A stretch of DNA of 6,146 nucleotides, from the NCBI GenBank assembly GCA_002448975.1, contig DKBO01000155.1, forward strand, positions 2,842 through 8,987. The letters run 5' to 3'. A program made the translations under genes and the position numbers. The notes below the pieces were generated by a model. The model was not told the DNA's origin. It did no database searches and was given only the letters and a program-made list of their open reading frames with translations. Positions 1 to 5,864 of this stretch are shown one piece after another. This DNA comes from Nitrospiraceae bacterium UBA6898. Its GTDB lineage: Bacteria > Nitrospirota > Thermodesulfovibrionia > Thermodesulfovibrionales > UBA6898. Numbering within the stretch: position 1 is the stretch's first letter; each line of letters begins with the position of its first letter.

Positions 1-1488
1 GGTGAGGTCTCCTTCGCGCTCTGCCTTTTCGGATTCTATCTTTGTTTGCTCGATCTGCTCCTTCAGGCTACGGATCCTGCTGATAATTTCCTTTTCGCTG
101 AGCCACTGGGCCCTAAGCTCATCTCTTCTCGACTGGTGCTCTGCCATCTCCTTCCTGATCTTATTGAGTTTCTCCTTCGATTCCCTTGCATCCTCTTTCA
201 TCACCGCCTGTTTTTCGATTTCAAGCTGTCGGAGTTTGCGCTCGATCTCGTCAAGCTCAACCGGCATGCTGTCGATCTCCATCCGGATTTTCGAAGCAGA
301 CTCGTCAATCAGATCGATTGCCTTATCAGGAAGAAACCGGTCTGTGATGTAGCGGTGAGAAAGCACGGCAGCAGAGATAAGTGCAGCATCCTTGATCTTC
401 ACACCGTGGTGCACCTCGTACCTGCCTTTCAGTCCCCGCAGGATCGAGATGGTGTCCTCGACCGAGGGCTCTTTGATCAGCACCGGCTGAAAGCGCCGTT
501 CGAGTGCAGGGTCTTTTTCAATGTGTTTTCGGTACTCGCCGAGCGTTGTAGCGCCGACGCACCGGAGGTCCCCGCGTGCAAGCGCAGGCTTGAGCATGTT
601 CGATGCATCGATTGCACCCTCTGCTGCGCCCGCTCCGACCAGGGTATGAAGCTCATCGATAAAGAGGATGACCTTTCCTTCCGACTCCTCGATCTCCTTC
701 AGTACTGCCTTGAGCCTGTCCTCGAACTCTCCCCTGAATTTTGAGCCCGCAATGAGCGCCCCCATATCGAGCGAAACAACTTTCTTGTCCTTCAGGGTTT
801 CGGGAACATCACCGGCAACAATCCGCTGGGCAAGCCCCTCTGCTATTGCGGTCTTTCCTACCCCCGGATCGCCTATAAGGACAGGATTGTTCTTTGTTCT
901 GCGAGAAAGCACCTGGATGATCCTCCGAATCTCTTCATCACGCCCGATCACGGGGTCAAGTTTACCCTTTGCAGCGAGTTCCGTAAGGTCCTTGCTGAAT
1001 TTCTTCAGGGCCTGATACTTTTCTTCAGGGCTCTGGTCGGTGACTCGCTGGGTACCCCTGATATCCCGCATTGCAGCAAGGAGTTTGCTCTGGTCGACAC
1101 CGTATCGTTTCAGGATATCAGCCGCTGGACAGTCTATCCGGAGAACACCGATCAGAAGATGCTCGACACTTACATACTCATCCTTCAGGTGCTCTGCCTC
1201 TTTCCGCGCAGCCTCGAGTACGTCCTTTAGTTTCTGTGTTATATAGATCTGCCCTACAGGCGTCGCGCCTATCACCTTCGGCATCCTATCAAGCACAACC
1301 TCGACGTCCTTCTTGAGGAGCGTTACATTAACACCGATCCGTTTGATGATCTGCGCAGCAACACCTTCCTCATCGTCCAGCAGCGACCAGAAGAGATGCT
1401 CGGCGTCAATCTGCTGATGCCCCTTGCTCTCCGCGAGTCTGTGTGCGCTCTGTACGGCCTCCTGGCTTTTTATGGTAAAGTTTTCCAT
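1..1488 (-). CDS. clpB: ATP-dependent disaggregase ClpB, N-terminal 496 residues (cut by left edge)
   Basis: ClpB is a cytoplasmic hexameric AAA+ chaperone that pulls polypeptides out of heat-induced aggregates together with the DnaK/DnaJ system. I translated this frame by hand from the ATG at 1488 to the window edge: it is open throughout with no frameshift. The Clp N-domain covers about residues 1-150. The first AAA+ domain follows, with Walker A GDPGVGKT (K212), pore loop KFRG (250-253), Walker B VILFIDE (D278, E279), sensor-1 GATT (312-315) and the arginine-finger pair in ERRFQ (R331, R332). A charged heptad-like coiled coil, the start of the ClpB middle domain, begins near residue 400 and distinguishes it from ClpA. 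Full ClpB is about 860 residues, so the second ATPase domain lies outside the window. The start is fixed by an AAGGAG ribosome binding site 5 nt upstream. It is the last visible gene of the dnaJ-hspR-clpB operon. Identification is close to certain. Confidence 0.97.
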   Translation of the reverse strand, partial: MENFTIKSQEAVQSAHRLAESKGHQQIDAEHLFWSLLDDEEGVAAQIIKRIGVNVTLLKKDVEVVLDRMPKVIGATPVGQIYITQKLKDVLEAARKEAEHLKDEYVSVEHLLIGVLRIDCPAADILKRYGVDQSKLLAAMRDIRGTQRVTDQSPEEKYQALKKFSKDLTELAAKGKLDPVIGRDEEIRRIIQVLSRRTKNNPVLIGDPGVGKTAIAEGLAQRIVAGDVPETLKDKKVVSLDMGALIAGSKFRGEFEDRLKAVLKEIEESEGKVILFIDELHTLVGAGAAEGAIDASNMLKPALARGDLRCVGATTLGEYRKHIEKDPALERRFQPVLIKEPSVEDTISILRGLKGRYEVHHGVKIKDAALISAAVLSHRYITDRFLPDKAIDLIDESASKIRMEIDSMPVELDEIERKLRQLEIEKQAVMKEDARESKEKLNKIRKEMAEHQSRRDELRAQWLSEKEIISRIRSLKEQIEQTKIESEKAEREGDLT

Positions 1489-1493
1489 AGTGT

Positions 1494-1500
1494 CTCCTTA
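1494..1500 (-). promoter_or_regulatory. clpB ribosome binding site fused to the hspR stop codon
   Basis: The minus strand reads TAAGGAG, then 5 nt, then the clpB ATG. The TAA is the hspR stop codon, so ribosomes ending hspR translation stop directly on the clpB Shine-Dalgarno. This supports translational coupling and fixes the clpB start. Confidence 0.85.
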
Positions 1501-1851
1501 ATCATCTTCCCGCAGCGCTCTGCGTAATTTTTCTCTGAAATCCTTTCTTACCTCATCCTCAAGGCAGGCCATCATCTCTTCCATCTCCTGCTGGAGCACT
1601 TCCATGCGATGGCGCATCCTCAGGATTATGTCAACTCCCGCCCTGTTCACCCCGAGCTCCCGTGTGAGCTGGAGCACCAGGTTCAGTTTTTCGATATCGC
1701 TTTCTGAATATACCCTCTGCCTGTTTGCTCTTTTCGGCCGGATGAAGCCCTCCCGTTCATAGAGCCGCAAGGTCTGTGGATGGACATCCAGCAGTTTTGA
1801 GACAATGCTGATCAGGTATACCGGTTCGTCCTTGTCTCTTTTTCTCATCAC
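1498..1851 (-). CDS. hspR: HspR, MerR-family heat-shock transcriptional repressor
   Basis: HspR is a MerR-family DNA-binding repressor that shuts off chaperone operons at HAIR inverted repeats, in known cases with DnaK or another chaperone as co-repressor. The protein has 117 residues, or 116 from the alternative ATG at 1848; the usual family size is about 110-150. Its N-terminal winged helix-turn-helix reads PVYLISIVSKLL, then HPQTLRLYEREGFIRPKR (residues 24-41), then the wing RQRVYSESDIEKL (44-56). These are the typical HspR words around HPQTLR-YEREG. A dimerisation coiled coil follows (about 77-103), with a charged C-terminal tail. The first codon is GTG at 1851, inside GTGATG, which also holds the dnaJ TGA. 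An AGAAAGGG stretch at 1861-1868 lies 9 nt before the GTG and 12 nt before the ATG, so either start is possible. It sits between dnaJ and clpB, its expected targets, with a HAIR-like site upstream of dnaJ. Confidence 0.93.
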   Translation of the reverse strand: MMRKRDKDEPVYLISIVSKLLDVHPQTLRLYEREGFIRPKRANRQRVYSESDIEKLNLVLQLTRELGVNRAGVDIILRMRHRMEVLQQEMEEMMACLEDEVRKDFREKLRRALREDD

Positions 1852-2933
1852 GTAACCATACCCTTTCTCGGCGACTCTCTGTAGAGCTTTTCTATCTCCT
1901 GTATTGCCTCCTTTTCCCTCTCCGAAACCGTCTTCGGCACAGCGACCTTCATGGTAACAAACTGGCTGCCGCGTTTCCCGGTCCGTGAAGAGGGAAAACC
2001 CTTGCCCGAGAGCTTAAACTTCTGACCGCTCTGAGACCCGGCGGGAAGGGTCATGACGGTGGCGCCATCCATAGTAGGTACCTCGATCTTGGCACCGAGT
2101 GCTGCTTCTCCGAAGGTAACGGGGAGATCAAGATACAGGTCATCCCCCTTGCGGGTGAAGAGGGAATGGGGGCGCACCGTGATCTCTATCTGCAGGTCTC
2201 CTGGTGTTCCCTTCCCCTCACCTGCCCCGCCCATACCCCGCAATCTGACGCGCGATCCACTATCCGCACCTGCAGGAATCTTTACCTTTATGGATTCCGT
2301 ATGCAGGATCCTTCCTTTGCCATTGCAAGAACGGCACTGCTTCGTAACCGTCCTGCCGCTGCCCCTGCATGCACTGCAATGCTGGGACATTTTGAAGAAG
2401 CCCTTCGATGCCGTGACCTTGCCGGTTCCCTTGCAGGTAGAGCACTGCTGATAGGTCTCTGCACCGGTGCCGCCACACGCACTACAGTTAATCTCGCGGT
2501 TGAAGGTTATGGGCTTCGTGGCGCCATGGAACGCCTCCTCCATGGTCAGCTCGATTCCCATGACAAGGTCAGGTCCGCGCAGGGCTGCACCTTCGAATCC
2601 TCTGCCTGAACCGAACATGTCTGAAAAGATATCTCCAACCCCCCCAAAGTCGAACCTGTCGCCGGAGGTATATGTCCTATAGTCAAATCCCGGACCACCA
2701 CTGTCAAAGGGTGACTTTCCAAACTGGTCATAATCAGCTCTCTTTTTTTCATCGCCAAGGACCTCATACGCTTCATTGAGCTCTTTAAACTTATGTTCAG
2801 CGGTCTTGTCACCGGGATTGAGGTCTGGATGGTATTTGCGCGCAAGCTTGCGGAATGCCTTCTTAATGTCATCCTGCGAAGCCTTTCTGTCAATGCCGAG
2901 AATTTCGTAGTAATCCTTCGTGGTATTAGCCAT
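1848..2933 (-). CDS. dnaJ: Chaperone protein DnaJ (class A Hsp40)
   Basis: DnaJ is the co-chaperone that delivers unfolded clients to DnaK and triggers its ATP hydrolysis. The protein has 361 residues. The J-domain (about 6-70) carries the catalytic HPD triad (H35-P36-D37). A fairly short Gly/Phe-rich linker spans about 71-115. Four CxxCxGxG zinc-binding repeats follow at C150/C153, C164/C167, C186/C189 and C200/C203, then the two substrate-binding beta domains (about 210-335). The zinc domain makes it class A DnaJ rather than CbpA. Repeats 1 and 2 are 14 residues apart, against 17 in E. coli DnaJ as I recall it, and the protein is somewhat shorter than the usual 370-380. The ATG at 2933 has a GAGGAG ribosome binding site 5 nt upstream. 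No dnaK or grpE adjoins, so this may be a second, stress-specific DnaJ serving an unlinked DnaK. Its end overlaps the hspR start. Confidence 0.95.
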   Translation of the reverse strand: MANTTKDYYEILGIDRKASQDDIKKAFRKLARKYHPDLNPGDKTAEHKFKELNEAYEVLGDEKKRADYDQFGKSPFDSGGPGFDYRTYTSGDRFDFGGVGDIFSDMFGSGRGFEGAALRGPDLVMGIELTMEEAFHGATKPITFNREINCSACGGTGAETYQQCSTCKGTGKVTASKGFFKMSQHCSACRGSGRTVTKQCRSCNGKGRILHTESIKVKIPAGADSGSRVRLRGMGGAGEGKGTPGDLQIEITVRPHSLFTRKGDDLYLDLPVTFGEAALGAKIEVPTMDGATVMTLPAGSQSGQKFKLSGKGFPSSRTGKRGSQFVTMKVAVPKTVSEREKEAIQEIEKLYRESPRKGMVT

Positions 2934-2938
2934 TCTAT

Positions 2939-2944
2939 CTCCTC
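2939..2944 (-). promoter_or_regulatory. dnaJ ribosome binding site (GAGGAG)
   Basis: GAGGAG lies 5 nt before the dnaJ ATG and decides that start. It falls at or next to the predicted transcription start, so it would occupy the extreme 5' end of the mRNA. Confidence 0.8.
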
Positions 2945-2951
2945 AAATCAT

Positions 2952-2980
2952 ATAATATAGCTTTAGTCGTGTCATGTCAA
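2952..2980 (-). promoter_or_regulatory. Vegetative-type promoter of the dnaJ-hspR-clpB operon
   Basis: The minus strand has a perfect -35 box TTGACA (2980-2975), a 17-bp spacer and a -10 box TATTAT (2957-2952; 5 of 6 to TATAAT). The predicted start is near 2944-2946, giving a leader of about 10-13 nt that holds only the ribosome binding site. A strong sigma-70-type promoter under a repressor is the expected arrangement for HspR control, as opposed to a dedicated heat-shock sigma factor. Boxes and spacing are read directly; activity is inferred. Confidence 0.75.
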
Positions 2981-2981
2981 G
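2961..2981 (-). promoter_or_regulatory. HAIR-like operator, probable HspR binding site
   Basis: The HAIR consensus known for HspR is CTTGAGT-N7-ACTCAAG. The minus strand here reads CTTGACA-N7-ACTAAAG: exactly 21 bp, with 5 of 7 matches in the left half and 6 of 7 in the right. It covers the whole -35 box and most of the spacer of the dnaJ promoter, so bound HspR would block RNA polymerase. The gene for HspR is second in the operon it would control, implying autoregulation. The match and position are seen; binding is inferred. Confidence 0.65.
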
Positions 2982-2990
2982 AAGCTTTCT

Positions 2991-3020
2991 ATGACGGCAC
3001 ACATTAATATAGAATAAAAT
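2991..3020 (+). promoter_or_regulatory. Possible promoter of the HDIG phosphohydrolase gene
   Basis: On the plus strand ATGACG (2991-2996; 4 of 6 to TTGACA) is followed after 18 bp by TAAAAT (3015-3020; 5 of 6 to TATAAT). This would give a leader of about 70 nt. A second TAAAAT at 3070-3075 has no good -35 box at the right distance. The call is weak and based only on box similarity in a region that must hold some rightward promoter. Confidence 0.3.
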
Positions 3021-3096
3021 TTCTTTTATGTAAAAAAATACACGGGTTACGTTATGCAGATCATTAAGGTAAAATAGAGAACATCTTTTAGACATA

Positions 3097-3678
3097 ATGG
3101 ATCCGCTTCAGATCATAAGAAAATACGCACCGTTCGGCTCACTTGCCTATAGTATGCTGGTGGCGCACAGTTCCGTAGTCATGGAAAGAGCTCTTTTGCT
3201 CTCGGAAAGCGTCAGGCACCTTAATCCGGACCGTGGATTCATCAGGGAGGCTGCAATGCTCCATGACATAGGAATCGTTCTGGTTAATGAACCGCGGCTT
3301 GGCTGCAGCGGGAACGAGCCTTACATTTGCCACGGATATCTTGGCCGCCGGATGCTTGAAGAGGAAGGCTATCCCCTGCACGCACTGGTCTGCGAACGGC
3401 ATATCGGCACAGGTATTACGGTCAGCGATATAGATGCCCAGAACCTTCCCCTGCCAAGACGCGATATGCAGCCCGTCTCTATCGAGGAAAAGATCATCTG
3501 CTATGCTGACAAGTTCTTTTCAAAAAGGGTCGGGCGGATACATGCTGAAAAATCCATATCTGAAGTGAGAATTGAGATAGCTAAGTATGGTGCAGAAAGC
3601 TTGAAGACATTCGAAGAACTGCATGTCCTTTTCAGTAAAGGACCTGTTCCAGAAAAAGTCCCGAAGCAGGAGCTGTAG
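3097..3678 (+). CDS. HDIG-type HD-domain metal-dependent phosphohydrolase
   Basis: This 193-residue protein is predicted soluble and cytoplasmic, with no signal peptide or membrane segment. It carries a complete HD-superfamily metal site in order: H24 (AHSSVV), H56-D57 within the exact HDIG motif (LHDIGIV), H79 (CHGYLGRR), H102 (CERHIGTG) and D138 (CYADKFFSK). HD proteins of this pattern hydrolyse phosphomonoesters or phosphodiesters, often of nucleotides; the substrate cannot be read from the sequence. It resembles the small stand-alone HDIG proteins of about 160-190 residues found in archaea and anaerobic bacteria. The ATG at 3097 has no convincing ribosome binding site, the nearest purine run (TAGAGA, 3075-3080) being too far away, but conserved HD features start soon after, so the start cannot be far off. 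It is divergent from dnaJ and its last 47 bp overlap the convergent truA. Family assignment is firm; function is unknown. Confidence 0.88.
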   Translation: MDPLQIIRKYAPFGSLAYSMLVAHSSVVMERALLLSESVRHLNPDRGFIREAAMLHDIGIVLVNEPRLGCSGNEPYICHGYLGRRMLEEEGYPLHALVCERHIGTGITVSDIDAQNLPLPRRDMQPVSIEEKIICYADKFFSKRVGRIHAEKSISEVRIEIAKYGAESLKTFEELHVLFSKGPVPEKVPKQEL

Positions 3679-4399
3679 GGCCCGCAGCAGTTCTGTCCTT
3701 TGAGGCAAAGATGGCCGGGATGTCCTCTGCTGACATCCGTCCTCTTCCCACCTCAACAAGGGTGCCGACAATATTCCTTGCCATATGTCTGAGGAAGGCA
3801 TTGGCTTCCATGGCTACTTTGATATAGCTACCCGGCATGGAAATGGTCATGAAGTCGAGGGTATCGAGAACAGATATCCGGATCATGCTGATCGTCCTGA
3901 CGGTTGTCTTTGCGCTGCATCCCGAAGCCCTGAATGCAGAGAAGTCATGCTCTCCCGAAAAATACTCTGCGGCCTTCATCATGGCATGAGTGTTCATCTT
4001 TATCCGTATATTCCAGGTATAGCGGGAAAAGAATGCAGCTCCGGTCCCGTTTATCCGCAGAAGGTATACATACCGCTTTCTTAGTGCATCATAGCGGGGA
4101 TGGAATGCACGAGAGCTATCATCTGCCGAAAGTATCCGTATGTCCTGCGGGAGCTTTGCGTTCAGCGCTCTCTTCAGCACGTCTGCAGGGAGATCCGATC
4201 CGGTAGTGAATACAGCGACCTGACCGCAAGCATGCACACCGGCATCCGTCCTGCTTGCACCGATAAGCCTTATACGCTCGCCGGTGATGCTCCCTATCGT
4301 TCCGCTCAGAATGTCCTGAATCGTGATGCCGGACCGCTGTGACTGCCAGCCCTGATACGCAGTACCGTCATATTCCAGCAGAAGCTTAATGGATCTCAT
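3632..4399 (-). CDS. truA: tRNA pseudouridine(38-40) synthase TruA
   Basis: TruA converts uridines 38-40 of the tRNA anticodon arm to pseudouridine; it works as a cytoplasmic homodimer. The protein has 255 residues, a normal length. The N-terminus IKLLLEYDGTAYQGWQSQ is the family signature. The catalytic Asp is D52 in GASRTDAGVHACGQV. RKRYVY (residues 107-112) holds the conserved active-site Tyr, FLRHMARNIVG lies at 202-212, and the C-terminus AGPTAPASGLFLEQVLY (239-255) is typical and shows the frame is intact to its end. The ATG at 4399 lacks a Shine-Dalgarno sequence. It overlaps, as ATGA, the TGA of a short upstream frame, which might assist initiation. It lies 75 bp downstream of the GAF/HD-GYP gene on the same strand and is probably cotranscribed with it. 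Its 3' end is antisense to the end of the HDIG gene. Confidence 0.96.
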   Translation of the reverse strand: MRSIKLLLEYDGTAYQGWQSQRSGITIQDILSGTIGSITGERIRLIGASRTDAGVHACGQVAVFTTGSDLPADVLKRALNAKLPQDIRILSADDSSRAFHPRYDALRKRYVYLLRINGTGAAFFSRYTWNIRIKMNTHAMMKAAEYFSGEHDFSAFRASGCSAKTTVRTISMIRISVLDTLDFMTISMPGSYIKVAMEANAFLRHMARNIVGTLVEVGRGRMSAEDIPAIFASKDRTAAGPTAPASGLFLEQVLY

Positions 4400-4474
4400 G
4401 CCGGCATCAGCCGCATACCAAATATCATGGGTTCGCTTTGATAACGCACTCCCCGACGCGCCCTGCCTGTCAAT

Positions 4475-5797
4475 CTATTTGATATGCTCGGGAGCGATTT
4501 CGCTCAGGAATACTTCTGTCAGGCGAGGATCGAACTGGGTGCCGGACTTCTCCCTCAGTTCTTCGCTCGCAGCATCCAGACTCATGGGCACCTTGTAAGA
4601 AAGCGGACTCGTCATCGCATCAAAGGCCTCAGCTACAGCTATGATTCGGGCATGTAGCGGTATCTCTTCTCCCTTGAGCTCTGAAGGAGGGTAGCCATAG
4701 CCATCGAACCGCAGATGATGGTACAGGATGATTGGTGCAATCCCAGCGTAAAAGGTGATCGGCTTGATCATCTCATATCCGATGACCGGGTGCTGCGTAT
4801 AGATGTCCTTGTTATATGCCTCATCAAGATCGATCCGGAGAAAACCGACATCATGGAGGAGGCTTGCCATGTAGAGTCGCTTTTTTTCCTGTTCTGTCAT
4901 CTCAATAGCCTTTGCTATGATATTGCTGTACCGGGCAACTCTTCGCGCATGTCCGCGCTTTTCGGGCTGCTGGTAGTCGATTGTCTCGAGGAGCATGTCT
5001 GTCAGATGTATCTCATAGTTCTTCTGGTCTTCGGCAAATTGCGTCTTAAGAATCGAGATGGCAGCCTGCGCTGCAAGATACCTAAGGATCTCCTCGTCCC
5101 GCAGCCGATAGGAAAACCCTCCCGTCTTGTTCAGGAGTTCAAGCACACCGATAACGCCATCTCTTGCCTTGAGGGGTACGCAGAGCATTGACTTCGTCTC
5201 AAATCCCGTTATGGCGTCTATTTCCGGATCGAACCGTTTCTCCTCCTTCACATTACTGCAGCGCACCGGTTTGCCTTCCTGCGCTACCCATCCTGTAATT
5301 CCTTTTCCCATCCCGACGGTTGTCCCGATCAGCCGGGATGCCTTTCCGCCCCGTACAAGTTTGAACTCCAGCTCCTTGTTGTCATTGATCAGCAGCAGGG
5401 AGCCGGCTTCTGATTGGGTGATGTCAAGGGCATAATCCATGATCTTTTCGAGCAATATATCCCCGTAGACCTCTTCCCTTAAGTCTTTCGTGATGTTGAG
5501 CATCCGCTCAAGCCTTTTGCTGTAATCGGAAATGATCCGCACGGTTTTGCGCGAAAGAAGAATGGAAAGATAGAGGCCAAGAACGGCAAGAAAGAAGACA
5601 ATACCGACGATGATGGAGATCGAAACTTCGGGAATAAATTTCACAAAAGGTACTAGGGGAGACATCGTATACCGTACAAGAATAAGGAATAGAGACAAAA
5701 TGACGACTGCCACGATAGTATTCAGGGAAGCCACCTTTTTACGGACTTCTTGGATTATGGTGTTCTTGTTCTCTTCGTAGGTCTCAGACATACCCAT
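4475..5797 (-). CDS. Membrane GAF / HD-GYP domain protein, probable cyclic-di-GMP phosphodiesterase
   Basis: The protein has 440 residues from the ATG at 5797 (438 from the ATG at 5791). Two transmembrane helices (about 27-42 and 58-81) anchor it in the inner membrane. A coiled linker (about 82-110) leads to a GAF sensor domain (about 112-255; GSLLLI, GKGITGWVAQEGKPV, MLCVPL, IGVLELLNK). The C-terminal HD-GYP domain (about 262-435) has H283, H315-D316, H336, H360-H361, DGYGYP (365-370), D393 of DAMTS and GTQFDP. All metal-binding positions I can place are present. Two usual residues are changed: HDIGK reads HDVGF, and HHExxDGxGYP reads HHLRFDGYGYP. HD-GYP proteins hydrolyse c-di-GMP or related cyclic dinucleotides; the GAF ligand is unknown. 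The frame stays open upstream to about 6007, but that part is low-complexity nonsense overlapping the neighbouring PLP gene, so the start is placed at 5797 or 5791. Activity is inferred. Confidence 0.9.
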   Translation of the reverse strand: MGMSETYEENKNTIIQEVRKKVASLNTIVAVVILSLFLILVRYTMSPLVPFVKFIPEVSISIIVGIVFFLAVLGLYLSILLSRKTVRIISDYSKRLERMLNITKDLREEVYGDILLEKIMDYALDITQSEAGSLLLINDNKELEFKLVRGGKASRLIGTTVGMGKGITGWVAQEGKPVRCSNVKEEKRFDPEIDAITGFETKSMLCVPLKARDGVIGVLELLNKTGGFSYRLRDEEILRYLAAQAAISILKTQFAEDQKNYEIHLTDMLLETIDYQQPEKRGHARRVARYSNIIAKAIEMTEQEKKRLYMASLLHDVGFLRIDLDEAYNKDIYTQHPVIGYEMIKPITFYAGIAPIILYHHLRFDGYGYPPSELKGEEIPLHARIIAVAEAFDAMTSPLSYKVPMSLDAASEELREKSGTQFDPRLTEVFLSEIAPEHIK

Positions 5798-5798
5798 A

Positions 5799-5827
5799 AC
5801 TTTAAACCAGCAGGATACAGATGTCAA
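5799..5827 (-). promoter_or_regulatory. Promoter of the GAF/HD-GYP gene, predicted to give a leaderless mRNA
   Basis: The minus strand shows a perfect -35 box TTGACA (5827-5822), a 17-bp spacer and TAAAGT (5804-5799; 4 of 6 to TATAAT). The -10 box ends 1 nt before the first ATG (5797), so the usual start point falls at 5791-5793, on the second ATG. Neither ATG has a Shine-Dalgarno sequence. The promoter lies in the 67-bp gap after the upstream PLP gene, which suggests this gene (with truA) can be transcribed on its own. Confidence 0.5.
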
Positions 5828-5864
5828 CGCAGATATAGAAGAGGGATACCAGATACAGCGGCAG

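Larger units (their letters stand above)
2934..3096. other. AT-rich divergent intergenic region between dnaJ and the HDIG gene
   Basis: These 163 bp separate two divergently transcribed genes and are clearly more AT-rich than the flanking coding DNA. The dnaJ-proximal third holds the dnaJ promoter and HAIR-like operator. The rest contains A/T runs such as TAAAAAAATA (3031-3040) and two TAAAAT boxes on the plus strand (3015-3020 and 3070-3075) that could serve the rightward gene. I see no CIRCE element, no stem-loop with a T-run, and no tRNA or other RNA gene here. Confidence 0.7.

Noticed and set aside
46..744. Long plus-strand open frame opposite clpB (and other plus-strand frames within 2-1316)
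   Set aside because: It is antisense to a fully intact, motif-complete ClpB; the translation has no recognisable domain and looks like a shadow of codon bias.
2053..2893. Several open frames on both strands overlapping dnaJ
   Set aside because: They are out of frame with a DnaJ that has its J-domain, all four zinc repeats and its C-terminal domains intact.
2980..2990. Near-palindrome AGAAGCTTTCT next to the HAIR-like site
   Set aside because: It is an imperfect 11-bp palindrome around an AAGCTT core; this is common by chance in AT-rich DNA and has no known regulator assigned.
2934..3096. CIRCE element (HrcA site) or a heat-shock sigma promoter
   Set aside because: No TTAGCACTC-N9-GAGTGCTAA-like repeat and no sigma-32-type boxes were found; the promoter looks vegetative with a HAIR-like site.
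3139..3402. Minus-strand open frame inside the HDIG gene
   Set aside because: It is antisense to conserved HD motifs and has no start signal or recognisable domain.
4445..4473. TTGACA on the minus strand upstream of truA as a possible promoter
   Set aside because: At 16-19 bp spacing there is only GC-rich sequence (AGTGCG) and no -10-like box.
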